Assembly: GCA_946480815.1 (NCBI GenBank)
Contig: CAMLLB010000020.1
Coordinates: 1-64,000 of the forward strand
DNA from: an uncultured Flavobacteriales bacterium
Lineage (GTDB): Bacteria > Bacteroidota > Bacteroidia > Flavobacteriales > Crocinitomicaceae
Length of the DNA: 64,000 nucleotides
Reading direction: 5' to 3'
This document shows positions 41,639 through 49,612 of this stretch, in pieces. The first letter of the stretch is position 1; each line of letters starts with the position of its first letter. A program made the translations under genes and the position numbers. The notes beneath the pieces were generated by a model, which saw only the letters and a list, made by a program, of their open reading frames with translations, searched no databases and was not told where the DNA came from.

Positions 41639-42217
41639 ATGGATTCACCCGTTTATTTTCATTTGACAACCAACCTTCATGACAGCCGGACTTCTCGCAG
41701 AATGATCACTTATAAAGCCCGTGAAAGAAGGTTCAACGGAACACTTCCTTATCCTGAAGTTTATTATATGAGTATGGAAGAGGAAGTTTTGATAGGCAAA
41801 GAAGTTTTTAATTTATCTGATGAAATGGATTTTGTGGTCGTTGCAATGAATATTTGCAGAGATCATATGCATTTGTTGATTTGTTGTGAAAGTGATGAGG
41901 TACCGAAAATCATGCATCGCATAAAAGGTCGGACTGCCCGTATGTGTAACGCGTATCGCGCGGCCAAGGGGATTAATCCCCTTGACGCGACGAACGGAAA
42001 ATACGAACCGAGAACATTGAAGGATCGGTCGATCCCTTTTTGGACACAGAAGTACCATTGTAAAGTGATTCACAATTCGGATCAATTACTAAACACCATC
42101 AATTATATTCGGGATAATCGGAAGAAGCATGGTTTATCTATCAATCTTGCGCTACAAAACCTGATAGATAAAAACCAACTAATTGCTTCTCCGAATACGG
42201 TTGTAAACTTGATATAA
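41639..42217 (+). CDS. REP-associated tyrosine transposase (RAYT, Y1_Tnp-like)
   Basis: The 192-residue protein has the IS200/IS605-like Y1 transposase layout used by RAYTs. The N-terminus is FHLTTNLHDSR, with VYYMSMEEEVLIG and FVVVAMNICRDHMHLLICCE carrying the HUH motif as His76-Met-His78. IMHRIKGRTAR comes next, and FWTQKYHCKVIHNSDQLLNTINYIRDNRKKHGL holds the likely nucleophile Tyr156. Y1 enzymes cut and rejoin single-stranded DNA at hairpin ends; RAYTs are domesticated relatives that act on REP palindromes (family knowledge). No terminal inverted repeats or partner tnpB are present, as expected for a RAYT. A 20-bp perfect palindrome lies inside the gene (41965-41984). The 3' end overlaps a convergent small gene by 39 bp. 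Confidence 0.85.
   Translation: MDSPVYFHLTTNLHDSRTSRRMITYKARERRFNGTLPYPEVYYMSMEEEVLIGKEVFNLSDEMDFVVVAMNICRDHMHLLICCESDEVPKIMHRIKGRTARMCNAYRAAKGINPLDATNGKYEPRTLKDRSIPFWTQKYHCKVIHNSDQLLNTINYIRDNRKKHGLSINLALQNLIDKNQLIASPNTVVNLI
41965..41984. repeat. 20-bp perfect palindrome inside the RAYT gene
   Basis: CAAGGGGATTAATCCCCTTG is perfectly self-complementary. It encodes residues about 109-116 (AKGINPLD) in a variable loop between the HUH and Tyr motifs. GGGG, central GATTAATC and CCCC are shared with the intergenic palindromes at 19254 and 55316. Confidence 0.9.
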
Positions 42218-42484
42218 TTCGCTGTTCTTTTGCTGTAAATACTCAAAATAACGGTCGAAATGCATTTTTAAAATATGTTCGATCTCTTTGATCAAATATT
42301 CCAAACGCGGTGCCAATGAAGCATTGTCTGTTTCCGACAATAAATCTAATTGTGCGACCTTTAAAGCAAATCGTGAAAAAGCTCCACGAAATTCTTTGAC
42401 ATTTGTCCAACAGGAATGGTTACTTACGCAAACAGCTTCGATAGCCTTATATGTTTCCAGTTGATTGATCGTTGAACCGTTCAT
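42179..42484 (-). CDS. Small helical protein of unknown function
   Basis: The frame is open from a TTG at 42493, but ATG at 42484 is the natural start, giving 101 residues (MNGSTINQLETYKAIEAVCV). It is predicted to be mostly helical: TYKAIEAVCVSNHSCWTNVKEF, FSRFALKVAQLDLL, and LIKEIEHILKMHFDRYFEYLQQ with KNSELYQVYNRIRR. It has no signal peptide or membrane segment. The pattern of an N-terminal YK..EAVC..N...W...F and a C-terminal NSELYxxYxxIRR reminds me of small proteins scattered in Bacteroidota genomes, without known function. It is convergent with, and overlaps by 39 bp, the RAYT gene, so one of the two 3' ends may have been created by a later event. Confidence 0.6.
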   Translation of the reverse strand: MNGSTINQLETYKAIEAVCVSNHSCWTNVKEFRGAFSRFALKVAQLDLLSETDNASLAPRLEYLIKEIEHILKMHFDRYFEYLQQKNSELYQVYNRIRRSN

Positions 42485-42613
42485 GAGTGACAAAGTTTAG
42501 TGTTGTTTCTTTCTCAATTAACGCAGGAATAATTGGATAGTTGTAATCAAAAAACCTAAAAAATCTTAACTGTACCTTTCATGGATTAAACAGTTGTTTT
42601 GAGCTGATGAATA

Positions 42614-44944
42614 TTAAAGAACCTCGAACTGTTGGGTTAATAACACACCTGTTTCGTCGACTACCGTTACCTGATGTTTGCCTTTTTGAGGCTGAACGGA
42701 AATCTGATGAATATCGGAAGTAGTTCCCACAAATTCCTCATCAATGTACCAGTAAAGCGTACTGTTTTGCCGTGTATGAGCCATTTCAAAAATGACTTTA
42801 CCTCGTAAACCATTCAATTCACGTGGAATATAAATCCTGGTTTGTTGCTTTGGATAAATGAAACTCATGACATTTTCTGGTTTGTTCGAAGTGCATTTTG
42901 GATCAAAAGGCGGAACGGAATGATAGTTCGGATTTTGCTGCACGTAATACTTTTCTATGCTTGGCGGCAAAATGAACCAGGATTTGTGTTTAATATTACT
43001 ATTTGTTTCACAATCTGCATTCACCCGGAAGGTTCCATTTTGATTCAAATGGACTAATTGATGATACGGACAATTTTTACTGATCAAACAACTGCTTGGA
43101 ATGGTTTCGAAATGAGTGTGCTCGCAATATCGATTCGAAATTTGACCGCTTTCATTGCATATTTCTACTCGTGTCAGACTACTCAGGGGCTTGGAAAACC
43201 ATTTTTTAGGGGATTCCAAATTTCTGAAAATGGAAAATAATAATGGTGCAGCTGCTTTTACACCCGTTAAACCAGGTCTTCCTTCGCCATCCGCATTTCC
43301 CACCCAAACTGTAACAACATACTTTGGAGTAACACCAACCGCCCACGCATCTCTGAATCCGAAACTCGTTCCTGTTTTCCATGAAATCTTTTGAGAGGAT
43401 TCAAAAGCTCGCCAGTTGTTTTCCTCATCGGGTCTGTTAACGTCAATGAGTGCATCGAAGGTGGAATAGATACAGGCTTTGTCGAGGTGTAATTTAGGTG
43501 CACCTTCAGTGATACCGGCATACCGGATTTTACTGGGAACCGTATTTTGAAGATGCTGGGCCATTGAATTGTAACAGGCATTGATTTCCCAAACAGAAGC
43601 TTCTGCTCCTCCAAGTATTAGCGACAAGCCATAATGACTCGAATTTTTATTCATATTCCGAAAACCGAATTGCTTGAGATCATTGTGAAATTTTGCCTGA
43701 CCATATTCTCGTAAAAGAAAGACCATTGGAATGTTCAGACTTTTTGACAGTGCTTTGTTTGCCGGTAAGGCCCCGGAAAATTGACGATTGAAATTATTGG
43801 GAGCAAAGGTTCCGAAACGGGAGGGAAAATCACATAACAATTGTTTTGGGGTGATCAATCCGGATTCCATTGATTTGGCATAAAGCAGCGGTTTTAAAAT
43901 GCTTCCTGTACTTCTTGGAGCTTGAATACAATCTACATCAAATGCATGATTATCATCGGTGTGGTTCAGATTGCCCTTGTAAGCCAAAACTTCCCCGGTT
44001 TCAACGGAAGTGATCAGGACTGCAGCATTAAAAACACCGGATTCATTCATACGAAGTGCATACTGCTCTGTTTCATTGTTTACCATTGTTTGAATTGCTT
44101 CGTCAATGGTGGATTGAATCAATTGTTCTTTCTGACCATGTAAAATGCAGCGTTGCAATAAGTGTGGAGCTTCCTGAGGAAGAGGGAGCGGTTTATCGGG
44201 AAGTGGTTCTTCCAGGGCCAAATGATAATTTAATTTATTGATATCGCCTTGCTCATAAAGCATTTTTAAAAGCCTGTTTCGTTTTTTAAGCAAGCTTTTA
44301 TGGTTTTTTCCCGGATAAATAAGTCCGGGAGCATTGGGTAAAACCGCCAGGGTTGCACTTTCAGCCCAACTCAGGTTTTCCGGGGCACGACCAAAATAAC
44401 GCCACGAAGCAGCATCAATTCCAACCACATTGTTTCCAAAAGGAGCATTCGCCGTATACAGGTTGAGGATTTCTTCTTTTGAATAACTGAATTCCAAACG
44501 GGTTGCAAGGATTATTTCAAGCATTTTTTCGGAATATGTTCTGGACGGGTTTTTTCTCATCAAACGAATTACTTGTTGAGTAATGGTACTTCCGCCACTC
44601 ACAATTTTTCCCTGCGACATGTTTTGATAAAATGCCCTGCAAATTCCCTTTATACTTGCACCCGGATGATAATAAAAGTTCTTGTCTTCAAAGGTCACAA
44701 GGCAAACGGCAATTTTATGCGGGGTTTTATTACTTGGTGGAAACCGCCATTGACCGTCTTTTGCAATGTGTGCACCAAGCAACTTACCGTTTTTGCCTAC
44801 CAGAACAGTTGAATACGGGTCATGGAATAAATCTGAAGGAAGCGCCTGAATATACCAAATCAGGAAAGAATAGAACAGAAGGCGTTTGATTGCGCGTTTT
44901 TTCCAACGGTATTGCTCTCTAAGCCAAAAAAATCTTTCTTTCAT
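42614..44944 (-). CDS. pbpC: Penicillin-binding protein 1C
   Basis: The protein is a bifunctional peptidoglycan glycosyltransferase/transpeptidase at the inner membrane. The 776-residue product has an N-terminal membrane anchor (about 20-38) and a GT51 domain at about 55-230, with catalytic Glu86 in VTFEDKNFYYHPGAS and GGSTITQQVIRLM. The transpeptidase domain (about 290-560) has Ser348-I-L-K351 in RSTGSILKPLLYAKSME, the SxN motif SLN, and KTG in SWKTGTSFGFRDAW. The C-terminal domain (about 680-776, QQTRIYIPRELNGLRGKVIF) is of the BiPBP_C type diagnostic for PBP1C. PBP1C is commonly paired with an alpha-2-macroglobulin, which lies 4.7 kb away here (49613). Confidence 0.95.
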   Translation of the reverse strand: MKERFFWLREQYRWKKRAIKRLLFYSFLIWYIQALPSDLFHDPYSTVLVGKNGKLLGAHIAKDGQWRFPPSNKTPHKIAVCLVTFEDKNFYYHPGASIKGICRAFYQNMSQGKIVSGGSTITQQVIRLMRKNPSRTYSEKMLEIILATRLEFSYSKEEILNLYTANAPFGNNVVGIDAASWRYFGRAPENLSWAESATLAVLPNAPGLIYPGKNHKSLLKKRNRLLKMLYEQGDINKLNYHLALEEPLPDKPLPLPQEAPHLLQRCILHGQKEQLIQSTIDEAIQTMVNNETEQYALRMNESGVFNAAVLITSVETGEVLAYKGNLNHTDDNHAFDVDCIQAPRSTGSILKPLLYAKSMESGLITPKQLLCDFPSRFGTFAPNNFNRQFSGALPANKALSKSLNIPMVFLLREYGQAKFHNDLKQFGFRNMNKNSSHYGLSLILGGAEASVWEINACYNSMAQHLQNTVPSKIRYAGITEGAPKLHLDKACIYSTFDALIDVNRPDEENNWRAFESSQKISWKTGTSFGFRDAWAVGVTPKYVVTVWVGNADGEGRPGLTGVKAAAPLLFSIFRNLESPKKWFSKPLSSLTRVEICNESGQISNRYCEHTHFETIPSSCLISKNCPYHQLVHLNQNGTFRVNADCETNSNIKHKSWFILPPSIEKYYVQQNPNYHSVPPFDPKCTSNKPENVMSFIYPKQQTRIYIPRELNGLRGKVIFEMAHTRQNSTLYWYIDEEFVGTTSDIHQISVQPQKGKHQVTVVDETGVLLTQQFEVL

Positions 44945-45104
44945 CGTTTTTTTTACTGAAAGTAAATGCTCTGTCGCAATGTATTTTGCTCACTTTATTA
45001 TTCGTTGGGGAAGCAATGAAAAGCGTGGATTCTTTTTGATTATTTAAAAAGGAACTATTTGCAGAGTTTTAGTAATTTCAACAACACAAGATTCTCTTAG
45101 ATCC

Positions 45105-48100
45105 ATGCGAAAAAACCAACTTTTATTGTGCTTTCTTTTCCTGTTTTCTATCAAATCCGGATTCGGCCAATTGGCTAGTTTCCGGAATTTTTCCGTGGAA
45201 AACGGTTTGGGGCAATCACAGGTTTACAGTGTCATCCAGGATCATAAAGGATATTTGTGGTTCGGAACACGCGGAGGTGGATTATCTCGTTTTGACGGTC
45301 AGAATTTTGAGTCTTTTACAGACAGGCAAGGTTTGGTGAATAATTACATTTATTGCCTGAAAGAGGACAAGGAGAAAGTATTGTGGATTGGAACCAATGA
45401 CGGGCTTTCTTCTTACAATGGAAAGAAAATCAGGACCTATAAACATCCCAAGTACCGGAATCATTTCGCAGTATTTGGAATGACCCTGGATTCGGAAGAA
45501 AAATTGTGGCTTGCAACAAATCATGGTGTTTTTACAGTAAAAGGCGATTCGTTGATTTCCATGAATAACTTGTTGGGTATAGATGAAGGAACGATCAATG
45601 CCATTTTTTCAGATTCGAAAGGAATTCTTTGGCTGGGAACGGGTACGGGATTGCTGTCTTCTGAGAAAAAAGGAAATAAACGGATCTTAATCAATCATGG
45701 AAAGCGATCCCGGGTTATGCGAAATGCGGTGACCTGTTTAAAGGAAGATCTCAATGGGAAAATCTGGATTGGAACTTATGGTGACGGAGCGTATGTGTAT
45801 AATCGGAAAGACTATTACCGGGTTGATTTGAATCACGAATTATACAAGCAAACTGTTTTCGATATTTTCTTTGATGAAGCCAATGTGTGTTGGATTGCGA
45901 CCTTGAATGCCGGTTTAGTCCAATATGATCAGAAAACAAAAGAATTTACAAGTTATACCGAAAAAAACGGATTGGGAAATAACCATGTTCGCTCAATTAT
46001 TAAAGATAACTGGGGTGATTTGTGGATTGGTACTTCCGGTGGTGGAGTTTCCCAGTTTGCAGGGAAATTGTTTTCCCATTATTCCGTTTCTGCCGGATTA
46101 GGAGGAAATTTTATTTATTCCATTTACCGTGACCGAAGTAATAAGTTGTGGTTCGGGACTTCTCAGAACGGAGTGAGTATTTATGATAATGGCTCCTTTA
46201 GTCAGTTGAATGTTCAGAGTGGATTTGAAGCGATTAAAGTAAAAGCGATTATTGAAGATGATGATAGTTTGATGTATTTCGGGACTGAAGGGCAAGGAAT
46301 CGGAATGCTTACTGCGGGTGGCTTTTCCTGGCTGGATGAAACACGAAAATATTACGTCAGGCAAATGGCGAAGGATAAATCAGGGCGTATTTGGGTTGCT
46401 ACATCCGGCTCCGGACTGATTTGTATTTCGGAACAGGGAAAAAAGGTGGATCGGGTTTCTTTTGATGAAGGGCTTTTACACATGCGATTGACCTGCGTTT
46501 TTGTCGATTCACGTGGTTTGGTTTGGTATGGCGCGGAATCAGCCGGTTTGGCTTGCTACAATCCACAAACACGAAGCACCAAAATTTTAAATAAAGATTC
46601 GGGATTGAGTGCCGATGCAGTGCGGACAATTATCGAGGATTCGAAGGGGCAAATTTGGGTTGGAACCGCAGGAGCAGGAATTAATTGTGTCGCGTACGGG
46701 GCAAAATTGAAAGTGCTGAAGAAAATCAGCATCGAATCAGGAATGCATTCTTCCAATGTGTACCTGATGGTCTTTGATGCAAACAAGAACCTGATTGTTG
46801 GTTCGGAATCGGGATTGGATATTTTGGACCTGAATGAAACGAACCAGATAAAAAGTATTAAACATTATGGTAAGAGTGATGGTTTCCTGGGAGTTGAAAC
46901 TTGTCAGAACAGTGTTTGGAAGGACAAAGACGGAAAAATTTGGTTCGGGACCATTAACGGGGCAAGTTGCTACAATTTGTCAAACTTGCAAGTGAACCGG
47001 ACAGCCCCGATCTTAAGCATCCTGGATGTCCAATTGTTTTACGAATCGCTTTCAAAAACACGTTATAGTGATGTGATTTTACCCTGGAGCAGCTATAAAA
47101 TGTTGTATTTGCCGTATGATCAAAACCATTTAAGCTTTTTGTTTAAAGGAATCAATCTGAAGAATCCGGAAGGTGTTGAATATTCCTGGAAGATGAGTGG
47201 TTTTGAAAACAAATGGTCACCATGGACTAAAGAGCAACGGATTGTGTACTCGAATATGTCACCGGGAAAATATACTTTTCTCCTTCGTTCGCGGAATGAA
47301 GATGGGTTTGTTAATCCCACTCCCGAATCTTTTTCATTTATCATTGCACGACCTTTTTGGCTTACTACCTGGTTTATATTATTGGAAGTGATTACCGGCG
47401 GGCTGTTGATTTGGTTCATTATTCGTGTTCAAACTATTCGCATTCGAAGAAAAGCGAAGCAGGCACAGAAAGATGCAGAGTTTGCACGAAACTTATTGGA
47501 ATTGGAACAAAAAGCCTTGCGCTTACAAATGAATCCTCATTTTATCTTCAACGCACTGAATTCGATCCAGGGCTTGATCGGTACGGAAAATGAAACAAAA
47601 GCGCGTTACTACCTAGCGAAATTTTCCAGGTTGATGCGCCAGATTTTAGACAATTCCCGGAATGCTACGATTTCCCTGGAAGAAGAAATTTCTACTTTGG
47701 AAAATTACTTGCTGATCGAACAATTCTGTAATGGAAACCGCTTCGAATATGAGATTATTGTGGATTTGGAAACGGAATTGAACTTTATTCAAATTCCTCC
47801 GATGCTCATTCAGCCTTTCGTTGAAAATGCAATCAAACACGGCTTTAAATACGATGCAGACGATACGCGGGTTGGAAAAATTACCTGTTGGTTCAGGGAA
47901 GAAAATGACGGAATTACCTGTGTGATTCGTGACAATGGAATTGGCAGAAAAGCAGCCGGAAAAAATCAGCAGGCAAGTAACGAACCGCAGCATGTCTCAA
48001 GAGGGTTTAACGTTACGAAAGAAAGATTAGATTTGTTGAGTACCAATTCGAACGGACATCGCGTAAGAATTGTAGATTTGTATGACGATGACGGAAATGT

Positions 48101-48137
48101 TATTGGAACGGAAGTTCAACTTTTTATACCCTTGTAA
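45105..48137 (+). CDS. Two-component-regulator-propeller sensor histidine kinase (LytS-type kinase core)
   Basis: The 1010-residue protein has a signal peptide (about 1-21, ending GFGQ). A periplasmic region of Reg_prop beta-propeller repeats follows at about 25-620 (HKGYLWFGTRGGGLSRFDGQ, SKGILWLGTGTGLLS, NWGDLWIGTSGGGVSQF), then a Y_Y_Y domain at about 640-750 (YSWKMSGFENKWSPWTKEQR, SPGKYTFLLRSRNEDG). One membrane helix lies at about 757-777. The cytoplasmic kinase core is His_kinase (PF06580) with His812 in LQMNPHFIFNALNSIQGL, and HATPase motifs VENAIKHGFK and DNGIGRKAAG. The ligand is unknown. The downstream LytTR regulator starts directly at the next base after the stop codon, so the two form one unit. 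Confidence 0.95.
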   Translation: MRKNQLLLCFLFLFSIKSGFGQLASFRNFSVENGLGQSQVYSVIQDHKGYLWFGTRGGGLSRFDGQNFESFTDRQGLVNNYIYCLKEDKEKVLWIGTNDGLSSYNGKKIRTYKHPKYRNHFAVFGMTLDSEEKLWLATNHGVFTVKGDSLISMNNLLGIDEGTINAIFSDSKGILWLGTGTGLLSSEKKGNKRILINHGKRSRVMRNAVTCLKEDLNGKIWIGTYGDGAYVYNRKDYYRVDLNHELYKQTVFDIFFDEANVCWIATLNAGLVQYDQKTKEFTSYTEKNGLGNNHVRSIIKDNWGDLWIGTSGGGVSQFAGKLFSHYSVSAGLGGNFIYSIYRDRSNKLWFGTSQNGVSIYDNGSFSQLNVQSGFEAIKVKAIIEDDDSLMYFGTEGQGIGMLTAGGFSWLDETRKYYVRQMAKDKSGRIWVATSGSGLICISEQGKKVDRVSFDEGLLHMRLTCVFVDSRGLVWYGAESAGLACYNPQTRSTKILNKDSGLSADAVRTIIEDSKGQIWVGTAGAGINCVAYGAKLKVLKKISIESGMHSSNVYLMVFDANKNLIVGSESGLDILDLNETNQIKSIKHYGKSDGFLGVETCQNSVWKDKDGKIWFGTINGASCYNLSNLQVNRTAPILSILDVQLFYESLSKTRYSDVILPWSSYKMLYLPYDQNHLSFLFKGINLKNPEGVEYSWKMSGFENKWSPWTKEQRIVYSNMSPGKYTFLLRSRNEDGFVNPTPESFSFIIARPFWLTTWFILLEVITGGLLIWFIIRVQTIRIRRKAKQAQKDAEFARNLLELEQKALRLQMNPHFIFNALNSIQGLIGTENETKARYYLAKFSRLMRQILDNSRNATISLEEEISTLENYLLIEQFCNGNRFEYEIIVDLETELNFIQIPPMLIQPFVENAIKHGFKYDADDTRVGKITCWFREENDGITCVIRDNGIGRKAAGKNQQASNEPQHVSRGFNVTKERLDLLSTNSNGHRVRIVDLYDDDGNVIGTEVQLFIPL

Positions 48138-48881
48138 ATGATCAAAGCTGTAATTATTGATGATATTGAACAGGCGAGGATTACGTTCAGAAAGGACCTG
48201 GAAGTGTATGCACCGGATATTGAAGTAATCGGTGAAGCATCCGGGGTGGTTGAGGGCGCGAAGTTGCTGAAGCTTACCAAGATCGATATTTTATTCCTGG
48301 ATATCCAGATGCAGGACGGATCGGGTTTCGATCTATTGGATATTCTCCCGGAAATTCCATTCAAGATTATTTTTATTACAGCCAGTGATGCACATGCAAT
48401 TAAGGCGTTTCGTTACGCAGCAATTGATTATTTGTTGAAACCGGTAGATCCCGATGAGTTAACAGAGGCATTGAAAAAGTTCCGGACTCAGAATCACAAC
48501 GAACAGGACAATTACAGGTTGTTGAATGAGTCGTTGAAACAAAGTCACAAAGTACAGGAACGCTTGGCCTTACATGCACAAGACAAAATCCATATTGTTC
48601 AGATCGCGGATATTATCCGTTGTGAAAGTAATGTGAACTATACCGAATTCTTTTTCACCAATTCGAAACGTATTGTCGTTTCAAGAACCTTGAAAGATTT
48701 TGAAGATATTTTGGGTGAATTGGGCTTCTTCAGGGTACATCAATCGCATCTGGTGAACACAAAGATGATCCAGGAATTTGTGAAAGTAGAAGGAGGACAT
48801 TTAATTATGTCGGATGGAAAAATGATCCCTGTTTCTACGCGTAAACGTGCAGATGTGGTGAAGATGCTGGAGCAGCTTTAA
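48138..48881 (+). CDS. LytTR-family response regulator
   Basis: The 247-residue protein has a receiver domain at about 1-120 with acidic pocket DD (residues 8-9), phospho-acceptor Asp55 in ILFLDIQMQDGSGFDLL, the conserved Thr/Ser in IIFITASDAHAIKAF, and Lys in YLLKPVDPDEL. A LytTR DNA-binding domain follows at about 145-245 (IIRCESNVNYTEFFFTNSKR, FFRVHQSHLVNTKMIQEFVK, MIPVSTRKRADVVKML). It begins at the base after the stop of the sensor kinase, indicating translational coupling. The target genes are unknown; the flanking pbpC, Mpo1-like and alpha-2-macroglobulin genes are possible but unproven. Confidence 0.96.
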   Translation: MIKAVIIDDIEQARITFRKDLEVYAPDIEVIGEASGVVEGAKLLKLTKIDILFLDIQMQDGSGFDLLDILPEIPFKIIFITASDAHAIKAFRYAAIDYLLKPVDPDELTEALKKFRTQNHNEQDNYRLLNESLKQSHKVQERLALHAQDKIHIVQIADIIRCESNVNYTEFFFTNSKRIVVSRTLKDFEDILGELGFFRVHQSHLVNTKMIQEFVKVEGGHLIMSDGKMIPVSTRKRADVVKMLEQL

Positions 48882-48966
48882 ACTTCGGCTACGCTCAGTT
48901 TTCTATTCCTGTTTTTTTCTCTTCCAATTTCGGTATCAAAGGTGACTGAGCGTAGTCGAAGTCACC
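48882..48966. repeat. Dispersed CTTCGACTACGCTCA-family element, complete inverted pair
   Basis: ACTTCGGCTACGCTCAGT (48882-48899) faces ACTGAGCGTAGTCGAAGT (48945-48962), an 18-bp inverted repeat with one mismatch. The right half also forms its own hairpin (GGTGACT 48941-48947 with AGTCACC 48960-48966). It starts one base after the response-regulator stop and includes the stop codon of the convergent Mpo1-like gene. Confidence 0.88.
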
Positions 48967-49426
48967 GAATTTTAAACCAATTATCCAAAATCCACGCCGG
49001 CCCGATCAGTAAAAATTGGATATCCTTTAAAAACGATGGCTTTTTCCCTTCAATTTGATGTCCGTAAAATTGTCCGATCCAGGCCACAGCAAAAATAATC
49101 AGCGAACTTAACCACAAAGGTCCGATTTTAGCCAGGTAGAAGTTCCCGACGATGCATAAGGTCGAAAAGATCAGGATATAAAACGCCATTCTCCACGATA
49201 AACGCAGATAGAAATACAAAACGGGAATGAGTGCAACAACTGCCCAATTGACAAACAAAAAATTATCAGAATGAATCAAGCTGATTAATCCCCTGTTTGG
49301 AATACTCATTAAAAGTCCTATCACCGAAAAGAAAATTGCCGGAACACAGATGTAATGAATTTTCTTATTGGTTGCATTTTGGTGACTGACAGAGTATTCC
49401 GCAAACCATTCTTCCAGAGTTTTCAT
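48962..49426 (-). CDS. Mpo1-like (DUF962) membrane protein
   Basis: The 154-residue protein has the DUF962/Mpo1 pattern: WFAEYSVSHQNATNKKIHYI, four hydrophobic segments (about 30-45, 57-75, 78-98, 103-120), and AWIGQFYGHQIEGKKPSFLK followed by FLLIGPAWILDNWF. Yeast Mpo1 is an Fe(II) dioxygenase in 2-hydroxy fatty acid alpha-oxidation using conserved histidines. The corresponding His residues (SHQN, KIHY, FYGHQIEGKKP) are present, so activity is possible but untested for bacterial homologues. The last codon and stop lie in a dispersed repeat (48941-48966), so the original C-terminus may have been altered. It stands upstream of no co-oriented gene within 180 bp. Confidence 0.88.
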   Translation of the reverse strand: MKTLEEWFAEYSVSHQNATNKKIHYICVPAIFFSVIGLLMSIPNRGLISLIHSDNFLFVNWAVVALIPVLYFYLRLSWRMAFYILIFSTLCIVGNFYLAKIGPLWLSSLIIFAVAWIGQFYGHQIEGKKPSFLKDIQFLLIGPAWILDNWFKIR

Positions 49427-49576
49427 ATCTTTTTTTATACAAGTTACGAAATACAGTCAATGTTTGCAATGACTGTACAATGACGCAGCCTGAATAACTT
49501 CCTAAATTTGGGTGTTCCCAAAGATACGAACAGATTTAATATTAATTTCTTGATAATGAATTATTTATATTTAAAA

Positions 49577-49600
49577 GTCATCCGCCAATTGACGGATGAC
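49577..49600 (-). terminator. Hairpin terminator of the alpha-2-macroglobulin gene
   Basis: GTCATCCG (49577-49584) pairs with CGGATGAC (49593-49600) with an inner CAATTG; on the minus strand four T follow. It lies 12 bp after the stop at 49613. The stem resembles the post-stop palindromic elements (GAGTCATCCG after the stop). Confidence 0.65.
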
Positions 49601-49612
49601 TCTCATGAATTA

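Noticed and set aside
41639..42217. Complete IS200/IS605 insertion sequence
   Set aside because: No tnpB, no end hairpins or target-site signature around the gene; the sequence type fits a stand-alone RAYT better.
42179..42493. S23/intervening-sequence four-helix protein call for the small minus-strand gene
   Set aside because: Helical and about the right size, but the characteristic S23 motifs are not visible.
45001..45104. Promoter for the propeller kinase (TTTG at 45058, TAATTTCA at 45073)
   Set aside because: Spacing is only 11 bp and the -7 word lacks the TTTG end.
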